From an uncultured Pontibacter sp. (GTDB taxonomy: Bacteria; Bacteroidota; Bacteroidia; Cytophagales; Hymenobacteraceae): a DNA stretch of 64,000 nt. The position numbers and the translations under genes are program-made. Below are positions 42,709 to 51,826 of the stretch, piece after piece; position 1 is the stretch's first letter, and each line of letters opens with the position of its first letter. The notes beneath the pieces were generated by a model. It ran no database searches. It was not told the DNA's origin and worked only from the letters and a program-made list of their open reading frames with translations. The stretch covers positions 62,001-126,000 of the forward strand of contig NZ_CANLZM010000001.1 of NCBI RefSeq assembly GCF_947495565.1, given 5' to 3'.

Positions 42709-43079
42709 CTTAAAAATCAGCTATTGATTACTGTATGGTTGTTAGGTGCTGTCTAAACAGGGATCGGCGCTAGGCTGCTAAAGCTGCTCCCTCATAGCAT
42801 TTGCTTGGCTGGGTGGTTAGAAAGTTTCTCTTTTATTAATGCTAGTGTTTGGTTAAACTGTAATGGATAAAAAATTACACTGCTTAATTAGCAATTCTAT
42901 TCAACCTGCTCTCTTAATTAAGAAATAAAATGAGTGTAGTTTTTTAAGCGGCTAACCCTGGAGCAAGTCTGTGCAAGTTACGGAAACCTATTCATTCCGT
43001 TGATAACTGAAAATTGACCAGTGATAGAAAAAAAAGCTGCTGAAGGAACTTAAAGGGGGCAGTTCAAATACCACTTTTG
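42709..43079. other. Intergenic gap
   Basis: About 370 bp of AT-rich sequence between two minus-strand genes. Neither a gene nor a stable hairpin was recognised. Confidence 0.5.
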
Positions 43080-43484
43080 CTAGGAGAAAAGCCACTCTAC
43101 AGCCTCATCTTCATGTAAAAATAGCTGAAGCTCGTAAGGGCGGGGATTCAATCTTGACGCCACCATCTCTACTGCCAGAGACTGAAAAATATCTTGCGAA
43201 AGCAGCAGGGCTAGGCGGGTAACAGATAGGTCGTCTATAGTATTAATAAATTTAACAGTCCAATTCTGGTCAGCCACTGAAGGGGCGTTTGCCTTAGAAG
43301 CGTCTATCAGGAGGTGGTGTATGTTACACGATTTAGCTCTGTGAAAAGAAAGCTCTGTGCCTGCTCTATACTCCTCACTTGTTACAAGGCGCAACCAAAT
43401 CACTTTCATGTATCGGGCGCCAGGAAACCGGCTTATGTTAATAAAGTCGGTGTCGTAAGCTGCATTTTTGTAAGCTTCTGGCAT
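43080..43484 (-). CDS. STAS-like small protein, paralogue 1
   Basis: 134 residues. The layout, with a central LxxxxRxVxSEEYRxG strand region, a conserved LLIDASKANAPSVADQNW segment, and a C-terminal EDEAVEWLF end, matches the STAS/SpoIIAA-like proteins of Bacteroidota, as in the two other copies at 44615 and 45152. STAS folds act as phospho-switches or binding partners. A decayed relative lies at 33344-33425. Confidence 0.7.
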   Translation of the reverse strand: MPEAYKNAAYDTDFINISRFPGARYMKVIWLRLVTSEEYRAGTELSFHRAKSCNIHHLLIDASKANAPSVADQNWTVKFINTIDDLSVTRLALLLSQDIFQSLAVEMVASRLNPRPYELQLFLHEDEAVEWLFS

Positions 43485-43612
43485 AGGCGGATAAATTTAG
43501 CTAAACGGCAATCCTACGCTAAAACCAAGTATGGCTTTAGCGGCAGCTTTACGAGCGCAAGGCTATAAGTAGTACGGACTACCAAAAGAGGAGTTAGCAC
43601 TTTGCAGTATTT

Positions 43613-44260
43613 CTATCCAATTTTCCAAGTAATCGTTACCGTCTCCGTCACATCTATGGCATCAGGCTCAAAGTCAGGGGTAATATCGTAAGTAGATACC
43701 GTGTCAGCTTCGTAAATTGGGTAATCGTAGCGCTGCGAACGGATGGTTAGTTCTCGGAAAGTATAATCAATGTTTAGTATTTCCATAAGCTCCACGCCGG
43801 TGGCATTGGCAATGAGGGCGGCATTCTCCTTCGCCTTTTCAATTGCATAAAGTATAAGTTGCTGCTGTTGCTCAGAAGCGTCTTTTACACCAAAAGTAAT
43901 GCTGAACTCAAGATTTTCGAGCTTTTTGGCAATCTGCCCCAAAAGCTGGTTGATGATGGTTTTATCCAGGGGCAGTTCGAGCTCCAGGTTATGAGAGGCA
44001 CTGAAACCGTTGAATTCTGACTTCTCTGCCTTCTTGTTCCACATGGTCTCCCTCCGGATTCCAAAATTTAGTGTCTTCAGGTTTTTACGGTCTATTCCTG
44101 CTGTTTCGATAATGGTGCGGAGATCCTCCACCTTTTTATTTAAGGCAATTACAGTTTTCTCATACTCCCACTCATGCGCCGATGCATCAAATGAGATAAT
44201 AACAAGATCAGGGGTGACAGCTAATTTGCCTCTGCCTGTGATTTGTAAGTTACGCTCCAT
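43613..44260 (-). CDS. SIMPL (DUF541) domain protein without signal peptide
   Basis: 215 residues with the SIMPL pattern: GRGKLAVTPDLVIISFDASA at the start, then ALNKKVEDLRTIIETAGIDR, and a final VTETVTITWKIG strand. SIMPL proteins are usually secreted (BP26/YggE-like). Here the chain begins MERNLQITGRG with no signal peptide, so it appears cytosolic unless the start is wrong; no upstream in-frame Met with a hydrophobic stretch is available. Confidence 0.8.
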   Translation of the reverse strand: MERNLQITGRGKLAVTPDLVIISFDASAHEWEYEKTVIALNKKVEDLRTIIETAGIDRKNLKTLNFGIRRETMWNKKAEKSEFNGFSASHNLELELPLDKTIINQLLGQIAKKLENLEFSITFGVKDASEQQQQLILYAIEKAKENAALIANATGVELMEILNIDYTFRELTIRSQRYDYPIYEADTVSTYDITPDFEPDAIDVTETVTITWKIG

Positions 44261-44614
44261 AGCTTTTAATAATGTTTTTATAACGTTAAATAAATAAAAT
44301 TATATAAATAAGCGTTTAATATATTTTAGAAAAATGTTTTGCCAGGAACTGAATAGGGTGGAGCTTTTTAGCCTTGCTTTTGAAGTAAATGCATAATGTC
44401 GCTATTTAGAAAGCTTTTCCTTTATAGTTTAATTAATTTTTAGTTCAGGTATAAACTTTTTACAGCTGTAGAAACTAAATCCGTAAATTAATCTAAAATA
44501 CAATTTTGGGTTTGAATACTTTTAAGGCGAAAAGGTGCTGGTATTTCCAACTGAACACCGTACTTTTAGGCTGAACTAGGAAAGGCCTGTAGTAACTACA
44601 GCATAATAAGTGAG
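44261..44614. other. Intergenic gap
   Basis: About 350 bp of AT-rich DNA between divergent genes. It should hold the promoters of both; no motif stands out. Confidence 0.5.
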
Positions 44615-45064
44615 GTGGCTAATTTTAAGAAGATTTCTTTCAAAACAAGGGGCGCAGAGGGTAACATTAAGCTGTACCAAAAAAGCTATGTGGAAATAGA
44701 ACTTGACCAGCACAGGCAGCTGCTGTCGGTGCGCTGGCTAAGGCCTGTAAAAAGCGAAGAGTATCGGGATGGGATTCAGGAAACAAGTCACATACTTTTG
44801 GCTCATAAACTGCAGAAGTTATTGGTTAATAACCAACGCATGGGCGTACTGACCATGGAGGACCAAGGCTGGTTGGCTAAAATCTCTGTAGAGGTAATCT
44901 CTAAAAGTAACTTGAAATGGCTGGCTATCGTGTCTTCTGTAGATATGCTGCAACAACTGACAAACGAGGTGTTGGATAAGAAGGTGAAAGAAGAAACGCC
45001 ACCTTTCGATACCCAATACTTTCTCTCAGAGCAGGAGGCACTGGAGTGGCTGGCATCTGCCTAA
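44615..45064 (+). CDS. STAS-like small protein, paralogue 2
   Basis: 149 residues from a GTG start (GTGGCTAATTTT). It shares with paralogue 1 the run LLSVRWLRPVKSEEYRDGIQ and LLVNNQRMGVLTMEDQGW, and the C-terminal SEQEALEWLAS. The same fold but opposite strand. No known function; the pairing with the kinase cluster is contextual. Confidence 0.7.
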   Translation: MANFKKISFKTRGAEGNIKLYQKSYVEIELDQHRQLLSVRWLRPVKSEEYRDGIQETSHILLAHKLQKLLVNNQRMGVLTMEDQGWLAKISVEVISKSNLKWLAIVSSVDMLQQLTNEVLDKKVKEETPPFDTQYFLSEQEALEWLASA

Positions 45065-45151
45065 CTTAAAACCTGAAAGCCTGGGCGCTGAAAGTATGGC
45101 CTTTTAAACCTCCTGAGCCTCATATTAAAAATTATACTGATCATCAGTATT

Positions 45152-45559
45152 TTATGTGCTAACTTTATACTTCACAAGCCATTCCAAGGCGCTTTGTTCA
45201 TCCGTAAACATCCGGGACGGGTTCTGAGGTTTGTTTACCATAATAAAGAAGTTGGCCATCATGCGCAGCATAGGAGAGCTTACCATAATGGCGCTGGCAA
45301 GCACCAAATCATTTCCTTCATTAGCCATGTAGTCGCGGGCTTGTTTGGTAGAGTGCTCTACCCGCTGAATATCAAACAGACATGGGTAAGAAACCCCTTC
45401 CTGAAACTGTATCCTCTCACTTACAATTTGCTTTGCAATACTAAGGTCCAGCTCCTCCAGAGGCTTATAGTATAGATGCAGTATGCCGTCTTCCAGTTTC
45501 ATTGTAACATAGTCTGTACTTTTAGACTTTGTTTGGTAATAATTTTCGAATTTTGCCAT
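45152..45559 (-). CDS. STAS-like small protein, paralogue 3
   Basis: 135 residues (MAKFENYYQTKSKSTDYVTM). More distant from the other two: the core is KLEDGILHLYYKPLEELDLS, then YPCLFDIQRVEHSTKQARDY and a C-terminal TDEQSALEWLVKY. This is the DUF7793-like version of the STAS fold. It is divergent from the oxoamine synthase gene with 72 bp between. Confidence 0.7.
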   Translation of the reverse strand: MAKFENYYQTKSKSTDYVTMKLEDGILHLYYKPLEELDLSIAKQIVSERIQFQEGVSYPCLFDIQRVEHSTKQARDYMANEGNDLVLASAIMVSSPMLRMMANFFIMVNKPQNPSRMFTDEQSALEWLVKYKVST

Positions 45560-45631
45560 TCAAGAGGAGTTATAGGCGGTTTGCACTGTAATCAGACTTC
45601 TCACTATTTACTGCAAGTATAATAAAAATTT

Positions 45632-48076
45632 ATGGCTAAAATCAGGCATAACAACATCCTGGATACAGTTGACTCTGTTCTCTCGGTTTCTAAGAAGAAC
45701 GGAATAATCCATTTGCATGCTCAGGATGAAATGCTTACAGGGCAGCACCTGACCCTTAAAGGGCGAAAAGTTCTACACTTTGGTACCTGTGGTTACCTTG
45801 GGCTGGAGCATCATCCGGCTGTTAAAGAAGGCGCTATCGATGCTATCCAACGGTACGGAACCCAGTTCCCGATGTCGCGCACGTATGTTTCTAACCCACT
45901 ATACGCCGAACTGGAGCATATGATACATACGATATATAACGCTCCGGCTGTGATCTCTAAAAACTGTACGCTCTCGCACCTTACCACTATTCCAAGTCTT
46001 ATCCGCCAGTCTGACCTCGTAATTCTGGACCACCAGGTACACGCCAGCGTGCAGGAAGCCGTTAAGAAGCTGCTGAGCCAAGGCATTACAGTAGAGATGA
46101 TACGGCACAATAACCTGGAGATGCTGGAAGACCGCATCCTGAAGCAGCGGAGCAAGTATGATCGCATCTGGTACATGGCCGACGGGGTATACTCCATGTA
46201 TGGCGACTATGCGCCGGTGAAAGACCTGATTGCCCTTGCTGAAAAGTATGAACAGTTATACTTGTATGTAGATGATGCGCACGGTATGAGCTGGGCTGGC
46301 CAGAACGGGGCAGGGTACGTGATGAGCCAGATGGACAATAAGCTGTACCGCAAAATGGTACTGACAGCCAATTTGGGCAAGGCTTTCGGTGCCTGCGGTG
46401 GCCTGTCTATTTTCCCGAACGAGGAGTGGTACCATAAAGTGAACAACTTTGGAGGGCCGCTGACATTTTCGGTGCAGATTGAGCCTGCCACACTGGGCGC
46501 TGCCATTGCCTCTGCCAAAATTCATTTAAGCGATGAGATTTATACTTTGCAGGAAGAGCTGCAGCAGAAAATAGCCTATTTCAACTCATTACTGAAAAGC
46601 ACAAACCTGCCGCTGGTGCATGAGTGCAACAGCCCGATCTTCTTTATCGGTACCGGCACCATGGACATGGGCAACTACCTGGTGCAGGCGCTGTTGGAAG
46701 ATGGCATTTACGTAAACCTGGCTACTTTCCCAGCTGTGCCAACCAAAAACATAGGCGTGCGCATTACCATATCGCTGCACAATACTTATGAAGATATAGA
46801 ACAACTGGTAGATTGCCTGCAGGCAAATTTTGCCAAGGCGCTGGAGGCCACAAACCAGACGCACGAGAAAATCCGCAAAGCCTTTAAAATGCCTGCTCCT
46901 GCTGTAGCAGCGCCGGTTCCTGCGCCTGCTCCGGCAACGGAGTGTGCATTAAAAATTAACACCTATACTTCTATAAAAGAGATTGAGCCGACCTTATGGG
47001 ATAACTGCCTGGGCAAACGGGCAATGTTCGACTGGAATGGCATCAATTTTCTGGAAAAGGCCTTTAGCGGAAACGGAGCCGCGGAGCACGACTGGGACTT
47101 TAAGTACTACCAGGTGCAGGATGAGAAGGGGGATACGCTGCTGATGACATTTTTTGTAACAGCACTTTATAAAGAGGATATTTTCTCACGGGTTTCTGTA
47201 TCCAAAGTGGTGGAGCAGGAGCGTGAGCTGAACCCGTACTACCTTACCTCCACAGGCATTATTATGGGGAGCCTTTTTACCGAGGGTAACCACATGTACC
47301 TGAACCGCCAGCACCCGGACTGGAAAAAGGCTTTCAAGCTGCTGCTGGAGGAGCTGTACCACGAACAGGAAAAAACTAACGCCAGCAACATTCTGCTCCG
47401 CGATTTTAATGCCGGTGATCTGGAGTTGGATGAATTTATGGTGGAGCAGGGGTTTGTGAAAGCTGATATGCCGGAGTCTTGCGTGGTGAATAGTTTAGGC
47501 TGGAACTCAGAAGCCGGTTTTATGGATACGCTCACCAAGGAGAGCCGAAGAAACTTTAGCCGCTACATAAAACGTTATGAAAAGTACTTTGATGTAGAAG
47601 TACGCAGCCAGCTACCGGAGGCGGAGCTTCAGCACGCCATCAGCCTGTTCCGGAATGTAAAGGAAAAAAACCTCGGTATAAATATTTTCCTATTCCCGGA
47701 TAAAGTTTTTCAGGAGATGAACACTGATTCTCACTGGGAGTTTATTACCTTGAAGCTGAAAAAGGAGTTTGGCGGAACCGACATGCCTGTAGCGGTATGC
47801 TTTTGCCAGAAAAACTCAGCCAAAGTATACAGCTTTATGTTAACAGGCTTAGACTATGCATATACGCATACATATGGTGCTTACCGGCAGGCGCTTTACC
47901 AAATAGTGAAAAGAGCTAATGAATTAGGTTACGAAAAAGCTAACTTTGGCATATCGGCTACGCTGGAGAAAAAACGTGTGGGTGCAAGGCCTTATCCTAT
48001 GGTAGCTTACCTGCAGGCAAAAGACAATTACACACTGGAGATGCTGGAAACAACCATCGCCATAGAAAAAGAATAA
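45632..48076 (+). CDS. Alpha-oxoamine synthase fused to a GNAT-like acyltransferase
   Basis: 814 residues. N-terminal half (1-410) is a PLP alpha-oxoamine synthase (serine palmitoyltransferase/KBL/CqsA family): HFGTCGYLGLEHHP, SRTYVSNPLYAELE, VDDAHGMSWAGQNG with Asp215, and LTANLGKAFGACGG with the PLP Lys250. A Pro-Ala linker (about 420-437) joins a C-terminal half (about 440-814) that is GNAT/BioF2-like (FEMAB-type): SRRNFSRYIKRYEKYFDVEV, then CFCQKNSAKVYSFMLTGLDY. Such synthases condense an amino acid with an acyl-CoA; the second domain could N-acylate the product, giving a sphingoid, sulfonolipid or signal. Start is an ATG. A hybrid kinase gene follows 15 bp later. Confidence 0.82.
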   Translation: MAKIRHNNILDTVDSVLSVSKKNGIIHLHAQDEMLTGQHLTLKGRKVLHFGTCGYLGLEHHPAVKEGAIDAIQRYGTQFPMSRTYVSNPLYAELEHMIHTIYNAPAVISKNCTLSHLTTIPSLIRQSDLVILDHQVHASVQEAVKKLLSQGITVEMIRHNNLEMLEDRILKQRSKYDRIWYMADGVYSMYGDYAPVKDLIALAEKYEQLYLYVDDAHGMSWAGQNGAGYVMSQMDNKLYRKMVLTANLGKAFGACGGLSIFPNEEWYHKVNNFGGPLTFSVQIEPATLGAAIASAKIHLSDEIYTLQEELQQKIAYFNSLLKSTNLPLVHECNSPIFFIGTGTMDMGNYLVQALLEDGIYVNLATFPAVPTKNIGVRITISLHNTYEDIEQLVDCLQANFAKALEATNQTHEKIRKAFKMPAPAVAAPVPAPAPATECALKINTYTSIKEIEPTLWDNCLGKRAMFDWNGINFLEKAFSGNGAAEHDWDFKYYQVQDEKGDTLLMTFFVTALYKEDIFSRVSVSKVVEQERELNPYYLTSTGIIMGSLFTEGNHMYLNRQHPDWKKAFKLLLEELYHEQEKTNASNILLRDFNAGDLELDEFMVEQGFVKADMPESCVVNSLGWNSEAGFMDTLTKESRRNFSRYIKRYEKYFDVEVRSQLPEAELQHAISLFRNVKEKNLGINIFLFPDKVFQEMNTDSHWEFITLKLKKEFGGTDMPVAVCFCQKNSAKVYSFMLTGLDYAYTHTYGAYRQALYQIVKRANELGYEKANFGISATLEKKRVGARPYPMVAYLQAKDNYTLEMLETTIAIEKE

Positions 48077-48091
48077 GAGGAAAAAAGTAGC

Positions 48092-49780
48092 GTGGAGATT
48101 CTCAAGCAACGAATAGAGGAAATCATTACTTTAATTGCAGAGGTGGCAAACGGAAACTTCGATTACCAAATCGAGGCTTCCGGCACCGGCGACGAACTCG
48201 ATGCCCTGATTGAGGGCATCAGCATGCTTGGGCAAGAACTCAAAAACTCAACCGTTTCCCGCGATTTTATGCAGAGTATTTACCAAGGAGTGGTAGATAT
48301 GCTGCTGGTGTTGAACACTGATTATACTATCCGCAACGTAAACGAGGCTTTTGAGGAGATAACAGGGTATAAAGAATCAGAACTGATAGGCAGGCATATC
48401 TCGGAGCTTTTCCAGCACAAGGAGGAGCAGGGGCTGCAGGAGATGCAGGCCAAGTTTGAGGAAAAAGGGAAATGCCTGAACGTGGAGCTTCTGTTAAAGC
48501 TAAACAAAGACGGGAAAATCCCTACTTCCTGCTCGCTGTCTTACTTAAGAAACAACAAGCAGGAAAAAGACGGCATCCTGATTATAGCCAAAGATATTAC
48601 CGAGCTTAAGACAAAGGAGCGGGAACTGAAAGAGGCCAAAGAGAAGGCCGAGGCCGCAAACGAAGCGAAAAGCAGCTTCCTTTCCAGCATGAGCCACGAA
48701 ATCAGGACACCGCTGAACGGAATTATGGGTTTTACCAGCATCCTGCGCGATACGGCCCTGAATGATACCCAGGCAAAGTATGTCAACCTGATCAAAACCT
48801 CAGGGATCAATCTCTCCAAACTGCTTAACGACATACTTGACCTGCACCGGATTGAACAGGACAAGATAGCCATAGAGACTATTCCGTTTGACTTGCGCGA
48901 AACCCTGGCCTCACACCTGGAGCCTTACAAGCACCTGGCGCAAGGCAAGCACCTCGCCTTTTCCTATACTTTTGATGAGCATGTACCGCAAGTGGTTATC
49001 GGGGATTCTGTACGGATAAGTCAGGTACTTGTAAACCTGATAAGCAATGCCATAAAGTTCACCGACACCGGAAGTATAAGAACACACTGCTTGCTGGAGT
49101 CTCAGGATAAGGAAACAGAATCTGTTGTGCTGAAATTCTCAGTAACAGACACCGGTGTAGGTATACCAGAGGATAAGCAGGGCATTGTATTTGACACGTT
49201 CACGCAATCAGACCAATCCACCACGCGTAAGTATGGCGGCTTCGGCCTGGGGTTGGCCATAAGCAAGAAACTGGTCAATCTGATGCACGGAGAAATTGGA
49301 GTGATTAGTCCGGTGGAAGGGCTGCCGGGGGGGGCAACAATCTGGTTTACTGTCAAGCTAAATGCTGTAACCAACGAAGAGGTTATGTTAGATGATGAGA
49401 CTGATCCATCCTTTGCGTTGGACAAAAATTTAAAGGTGCTGGTGGTTGATGATAATGCCATTAATGTGATGCTGATGCAGTTGGTGTTGGAGGGCTTTGG
49501 TGCCCAGGTAACTACAGCCGAGGGCGGAGAAGAAGCGGTAAAGACTGCCTTATCAAATCCTTTCGACCTCATATTTATGGATATACAGATGCCAGATGTA
49601 GACGGACTGGAAGCAGCAGTCAGGTTACGGAAAGCCAACATTGAAAGCCCGATAATAGCCTTTTCAGCCAACGCTTATAAAGATGACATCGCTAAAAGTA
49701 TAGCCGCCGGCATGAATGACCACTTATGCAAACCGTTTAATAACCGCGATTTAATAGCGTTGCTTAAAAAATGGGTGTAG
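48092..49780 (+). CDS. HAMP-like/PAS hybrid histidine kinase with receiver domain
   Basis: 562 residues from GTG 48092. Order: HAMP-like coiled segment (1-52, NGNFDYQIEASGTGDELDAL), PAS (about 55-170), coiled coil, HisKA (SSMSHEIRTPLNGIMGF, His202), HATPase (VNLISNAIKFTD near 313, DTGVGIPE, GGFGLGLAISKKL), and a C-terminal receiver (LKVLVVDDNAINVML, phosphoacceptor Asp497 in FMDIQMPDVDG). No TM helix, so it must sense a cytosolic ligand or act with a membrane partner. It begins 15 bp after the oxoamine synthase fusion and is almost certainly co-transcribed. No DNA-binding output is linked. Confidence 0.9.
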   Translation: MEILKQRIEEIITLIAEVANGNFDYQIEASGTGDELDALIEGISMLGQELKNSTVSRDFMQSIYQGVVDMLLVLNTDYTIRNVNEAFEEITGYKESELIGRHISELFQHKEEQGLQEMQAKFEEKGKCLNVELLLKLNKDGKIPTSCSLSYLRNNKQEKDGILIIAKDITELKTKERELKEAKEKAEAANEAKSSFLSSMSHEIRTPLNGIMGFTSILRDTALNDTQAKYVNLIKTSGINLSKLLNDILDLHRIEQDKIAIETIPFDLRETLASHLEPYKHLAQGKHLAFSYTFDEHVPQVVIGDSVRISQVLVNLISNAIKFTDTGSIRTHCLLESQDKETESVVLKFSVTDTGVGIPEDKQGIVFDTFTQSDQSTTRKYGGFGLGLAISKKLVNLMHGEIGVISPVEGLPGGATIWFTVKLNAVTNEEVMLDDETDPSFALDKNLKVLVVDDNAINVMLMQLVLEGFGAQVTTAEGGEEAVKTALSNPFDLIFMDIQMPDVDGLEAAVRLRKANIESPIIAFSANAYKDDIAKSIAAGMNDHLCKPFNNRDLIALLKKWV

Positions 49781-49952
49781 CGGCAATATTTTAACATCTG
49801 CATTTTAAAGTATATGTTTCCGAAACAACTTACCCGCTGTTGCTGTACATAGAGCTGCTTATCTATAGTTTAGTTAATATATTTAAGCTAATATTTATTC
49901 AAGTTTAGACTTCTTTTTATATTCGGTTATAAGAATTAACAGCGTACGCAAT

Positions 49953-50468
49953 ATGTCAGACATGGTACTAGAAGCAGAGAATAAGACGAAGCTTTTTGAA
50001 GAGCTGGAGCAGGAACTGCAGGCAAACGGTTTTAACATAGCTAAACAAGACCGCTCACGCCCTTGGGGTGGTTTTTTTGTTATTGATGAGGCGCAGGCGC
50101 AGCGGTTTGCCGATATGTATTTCAACGGAATCTCTATAGATGACCTGAAAATTTCTGGCAAGCTGAGCCCGAAGATTTTGGTTGTGGCTCCGGAAAAAAG
50201 ATTATCGTGGCAGTACCACCACCGCAGAGCCGAGATCTGGCGGGTTGTAACAGGTACGGTAGGCGTGGTTACCAGCAACACAGATGAGGAAGGCGAGCGT
50301 AAGACCTTGCAGCCCGGCGATCAGATTAAGTTAAAGCAAGGCGAGCGCCATCGCCTGGTAGGTTTAGAGAACTGGGGCGTATTAGCTGAAATCTGGCAGC
50401 ATACAGATGCTAGCCAGCCATCTGATGAAGAAGATATTGTGCGGGTGCAGGACGACTTTGGACGTTAA
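49953..50468 (+). CDS. Cupin protein, mannose-6-phosphate isomerase type II-like
   Basis: 171 residues. The cupin runs from KILVVAPEKRLSWQYHHRRA, a metal-binding HH...E motif, to GDQIKLKQGERHRLVG. RPWGGFFVID resembles the start of the ManC/AlgA C-terminal isomerase domain. Without the nucleotidyltransferase half it is a stand-alone cupin, possibly an isomerase or epimerase of sugar phosphates. The mature function cannot be fixed from sequence. Confidence 0.75.
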   Translation: MSDMVLEAENKTKLFEELEQELQANGFNIAKQDRSRPWGGFFVIDEAQAQRFADMYFNGISIDDLKISGKLSPKILVVAPEKRLSWQYHHRRAEIWRVVTGTVGVVTSNTDEEGERKTLQPGDQIKLKQGERHRLVGLENWGVLAEIWQHTDASQPSDEEDIVRVQDDFGR

Positions 50469-50480
50469 CCTGATCTAAAT

Positions 50481-50529
50481 AAAATCAAAAAGGCCGCCAC
50501 TGATATGCAGTAGCGGCCTTTTTGATTTT
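50481..50529. terminator. Bidirectional terminator
   Basis: 17-bp perfect arms AAAATCAAAAAGGCCGC (50481-50497) and GCGGCCTTTTTGATTTT (50513-50529). Ends the cupin gene and the convergent SDR. Confidence 0.88.
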
Positions 50530-50556
50530 CAATTAACCTGTGTTTTCTGAAGATGG

Positions 50557-51600
50557 TCAGGCTTCTTTATTATCGTGGTTTTTCTTTTTGGAGAGTAGGC
50601 TGCCTAACAGCAAAGCGCTTATAGCTACCGCGCCCGTCAGAACTTCCTGGCGATGCAGGCTTAGCCATACTTGCGGGCTGGTGTAGGTAGACTGATCATC
50701 AAAAGTACCGTGAGCCCCATGATCACCGGGAATTGGCTCATATAGGTTATTCTTGCGGTTGGGGTCTTCTGGCTCATTTGTCTGCTGTCCCTTAAATCCA
50801 TTTTTTGCCAATACGTAGTCAGCAAACCACGGTGCTATTTTGTTACCTATAATAGCTTGCAGGGTAGGGTAGCCTACACGGTATTCGCGGCGCTCATGCT
50901 CTGCAGCGTAAACAATTACCTCAGCGGCTACTTCAGGTTGATAAATAGCGCCCATTGGCCGTGGTTTGTTCGGAAGCCGTGACTTTACGAAACCGAACTG
51001 CGTGGTGTTCATAGCAGGCAGCTGCACCATTGTTATCTTTACATTGCTTTCATCATGCATCAGTTCGGTGCGCAGCGAATCATAGAAGCCTTGTATGGCG
51101 TGCTTTGCCCCACAGTAAGCCGACTGCAGCGGAATGCCCCGGTATGCCAGCGCGGAGCCGACCAATATAATAGAACCTCGGTCTCTGGGTAGCATGCGCT
51201 TTAGTGCGGAGAGGGTGCCGTAAACCTGGCCCAGGTAAGTTACATCAGTTACCCGTTTGTAATCTTCCGGCTGCATTTCCTTTACCGGGCTGAAAACGCT
51301 GTTCATGGCATTGTTTACCCAGACATCTATCTCACCCAATTCCTGCTCTATTTTAATGGCGGCATCTTCTACGGCCTGCGCATCAGCAACGTCAACCGGT
51401 ACATATACCGCTTTGCGCCCCAGTTGCTCTATTTCGCGCTTGGCAGCTTCTAAGCCGTCTATGCCACGGGCCAGTAAACCCACGTCATACCCGTTTTTTG
51501 CAAACTCACGGGCGCAGGCGCGGCCTAAGCCAGCCGAGGCTCCTGTAATAACAACAACACCTTTGCGGCTATCGTCATGGTTGTTTTCATCAACTGTCAT
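50557..51600 (-). CDS. SDR oxidoreductase with C-terminal membrane anchor
   Basis: 347 residues. Rossmann motif TGASAGLGRACA (about 19-30), NNAMNSVF, and catalytic SAYCGAKHA. After about 270 comes a linker (NEPEDPNRKNNLYEPIPGDH and a QSTYTSPQVWLSLHRQ segment) and a C-terminal TM helix near 318-338 (VLTGAVAISALLLGSLLSKK). SDRs of this layout are common in Bacteroidota and Proteobacteria, often with stress or desiccation genes; the substrate is unknown. The anchor parallels that of the MBL hydrolase at 6928. Confidence 0.85.
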   Translation of the reverse strand: MTVDENNHDDSRKGVVVITGASAGLGRACAREFAKNGYDVGLLARGIDGLEAAKREIEQLGRKAVYVPVDVADAQAVEDAAIKIEQELGEIDVWVNNAMNSVFSPVKEMQPEDYKRVTDVTYLGQVYGTLSALKRMLPRDRGSIILVGSALAYRGIPLQSAYCGAKHAIQGFYDSLRTELMHDESNVKITMVQLPAMNTTQFGFVKSRLPNKPRPMGAIYQPEVAAEVIVYAAEHERREYRVGYPTLQAIIGNKIAPWFADYVLAKNGFKGQQTNEPEDPNRKNNLYEPIPGDHGAHGTFDDQSTYTSPQVWLSLHRQEVLTGAVAISALLLGSLLSKKKNHDNKEA

Positions 51601-51770
51601 CTTCTGTATCTTAAATTTTTAGATTTCGCTTTTGCTGATGTTACGCCTGCTTACTTATCATTGTTATAAAACGGGAGGTCAGATGTTTTGGGGCGGCTTA
51701 TAGTCTTGAACGTGAGGACAAGCAATGGTGAAGAGTAGCGGCGTGAATTTGAGTCTTTGCTTAAAACACA

Positions 51771-51795
51771 AAGAGCACCCATCAGGGGTGCTCTT
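51771..51795 (-). terminator. Terminator of the YwqK-repeat gene
   Basis: Arms AAGAGCACCC (51771-51780) and GGGTGCTCTT (51786-51795), stem 10 bp; on the minus strand followed by TGTGTTTT. Confidence 0.7.
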
Positions 51796-51826
51796 GCACT
51801 TATTACGTTAAAATAAGCTGTCATAC

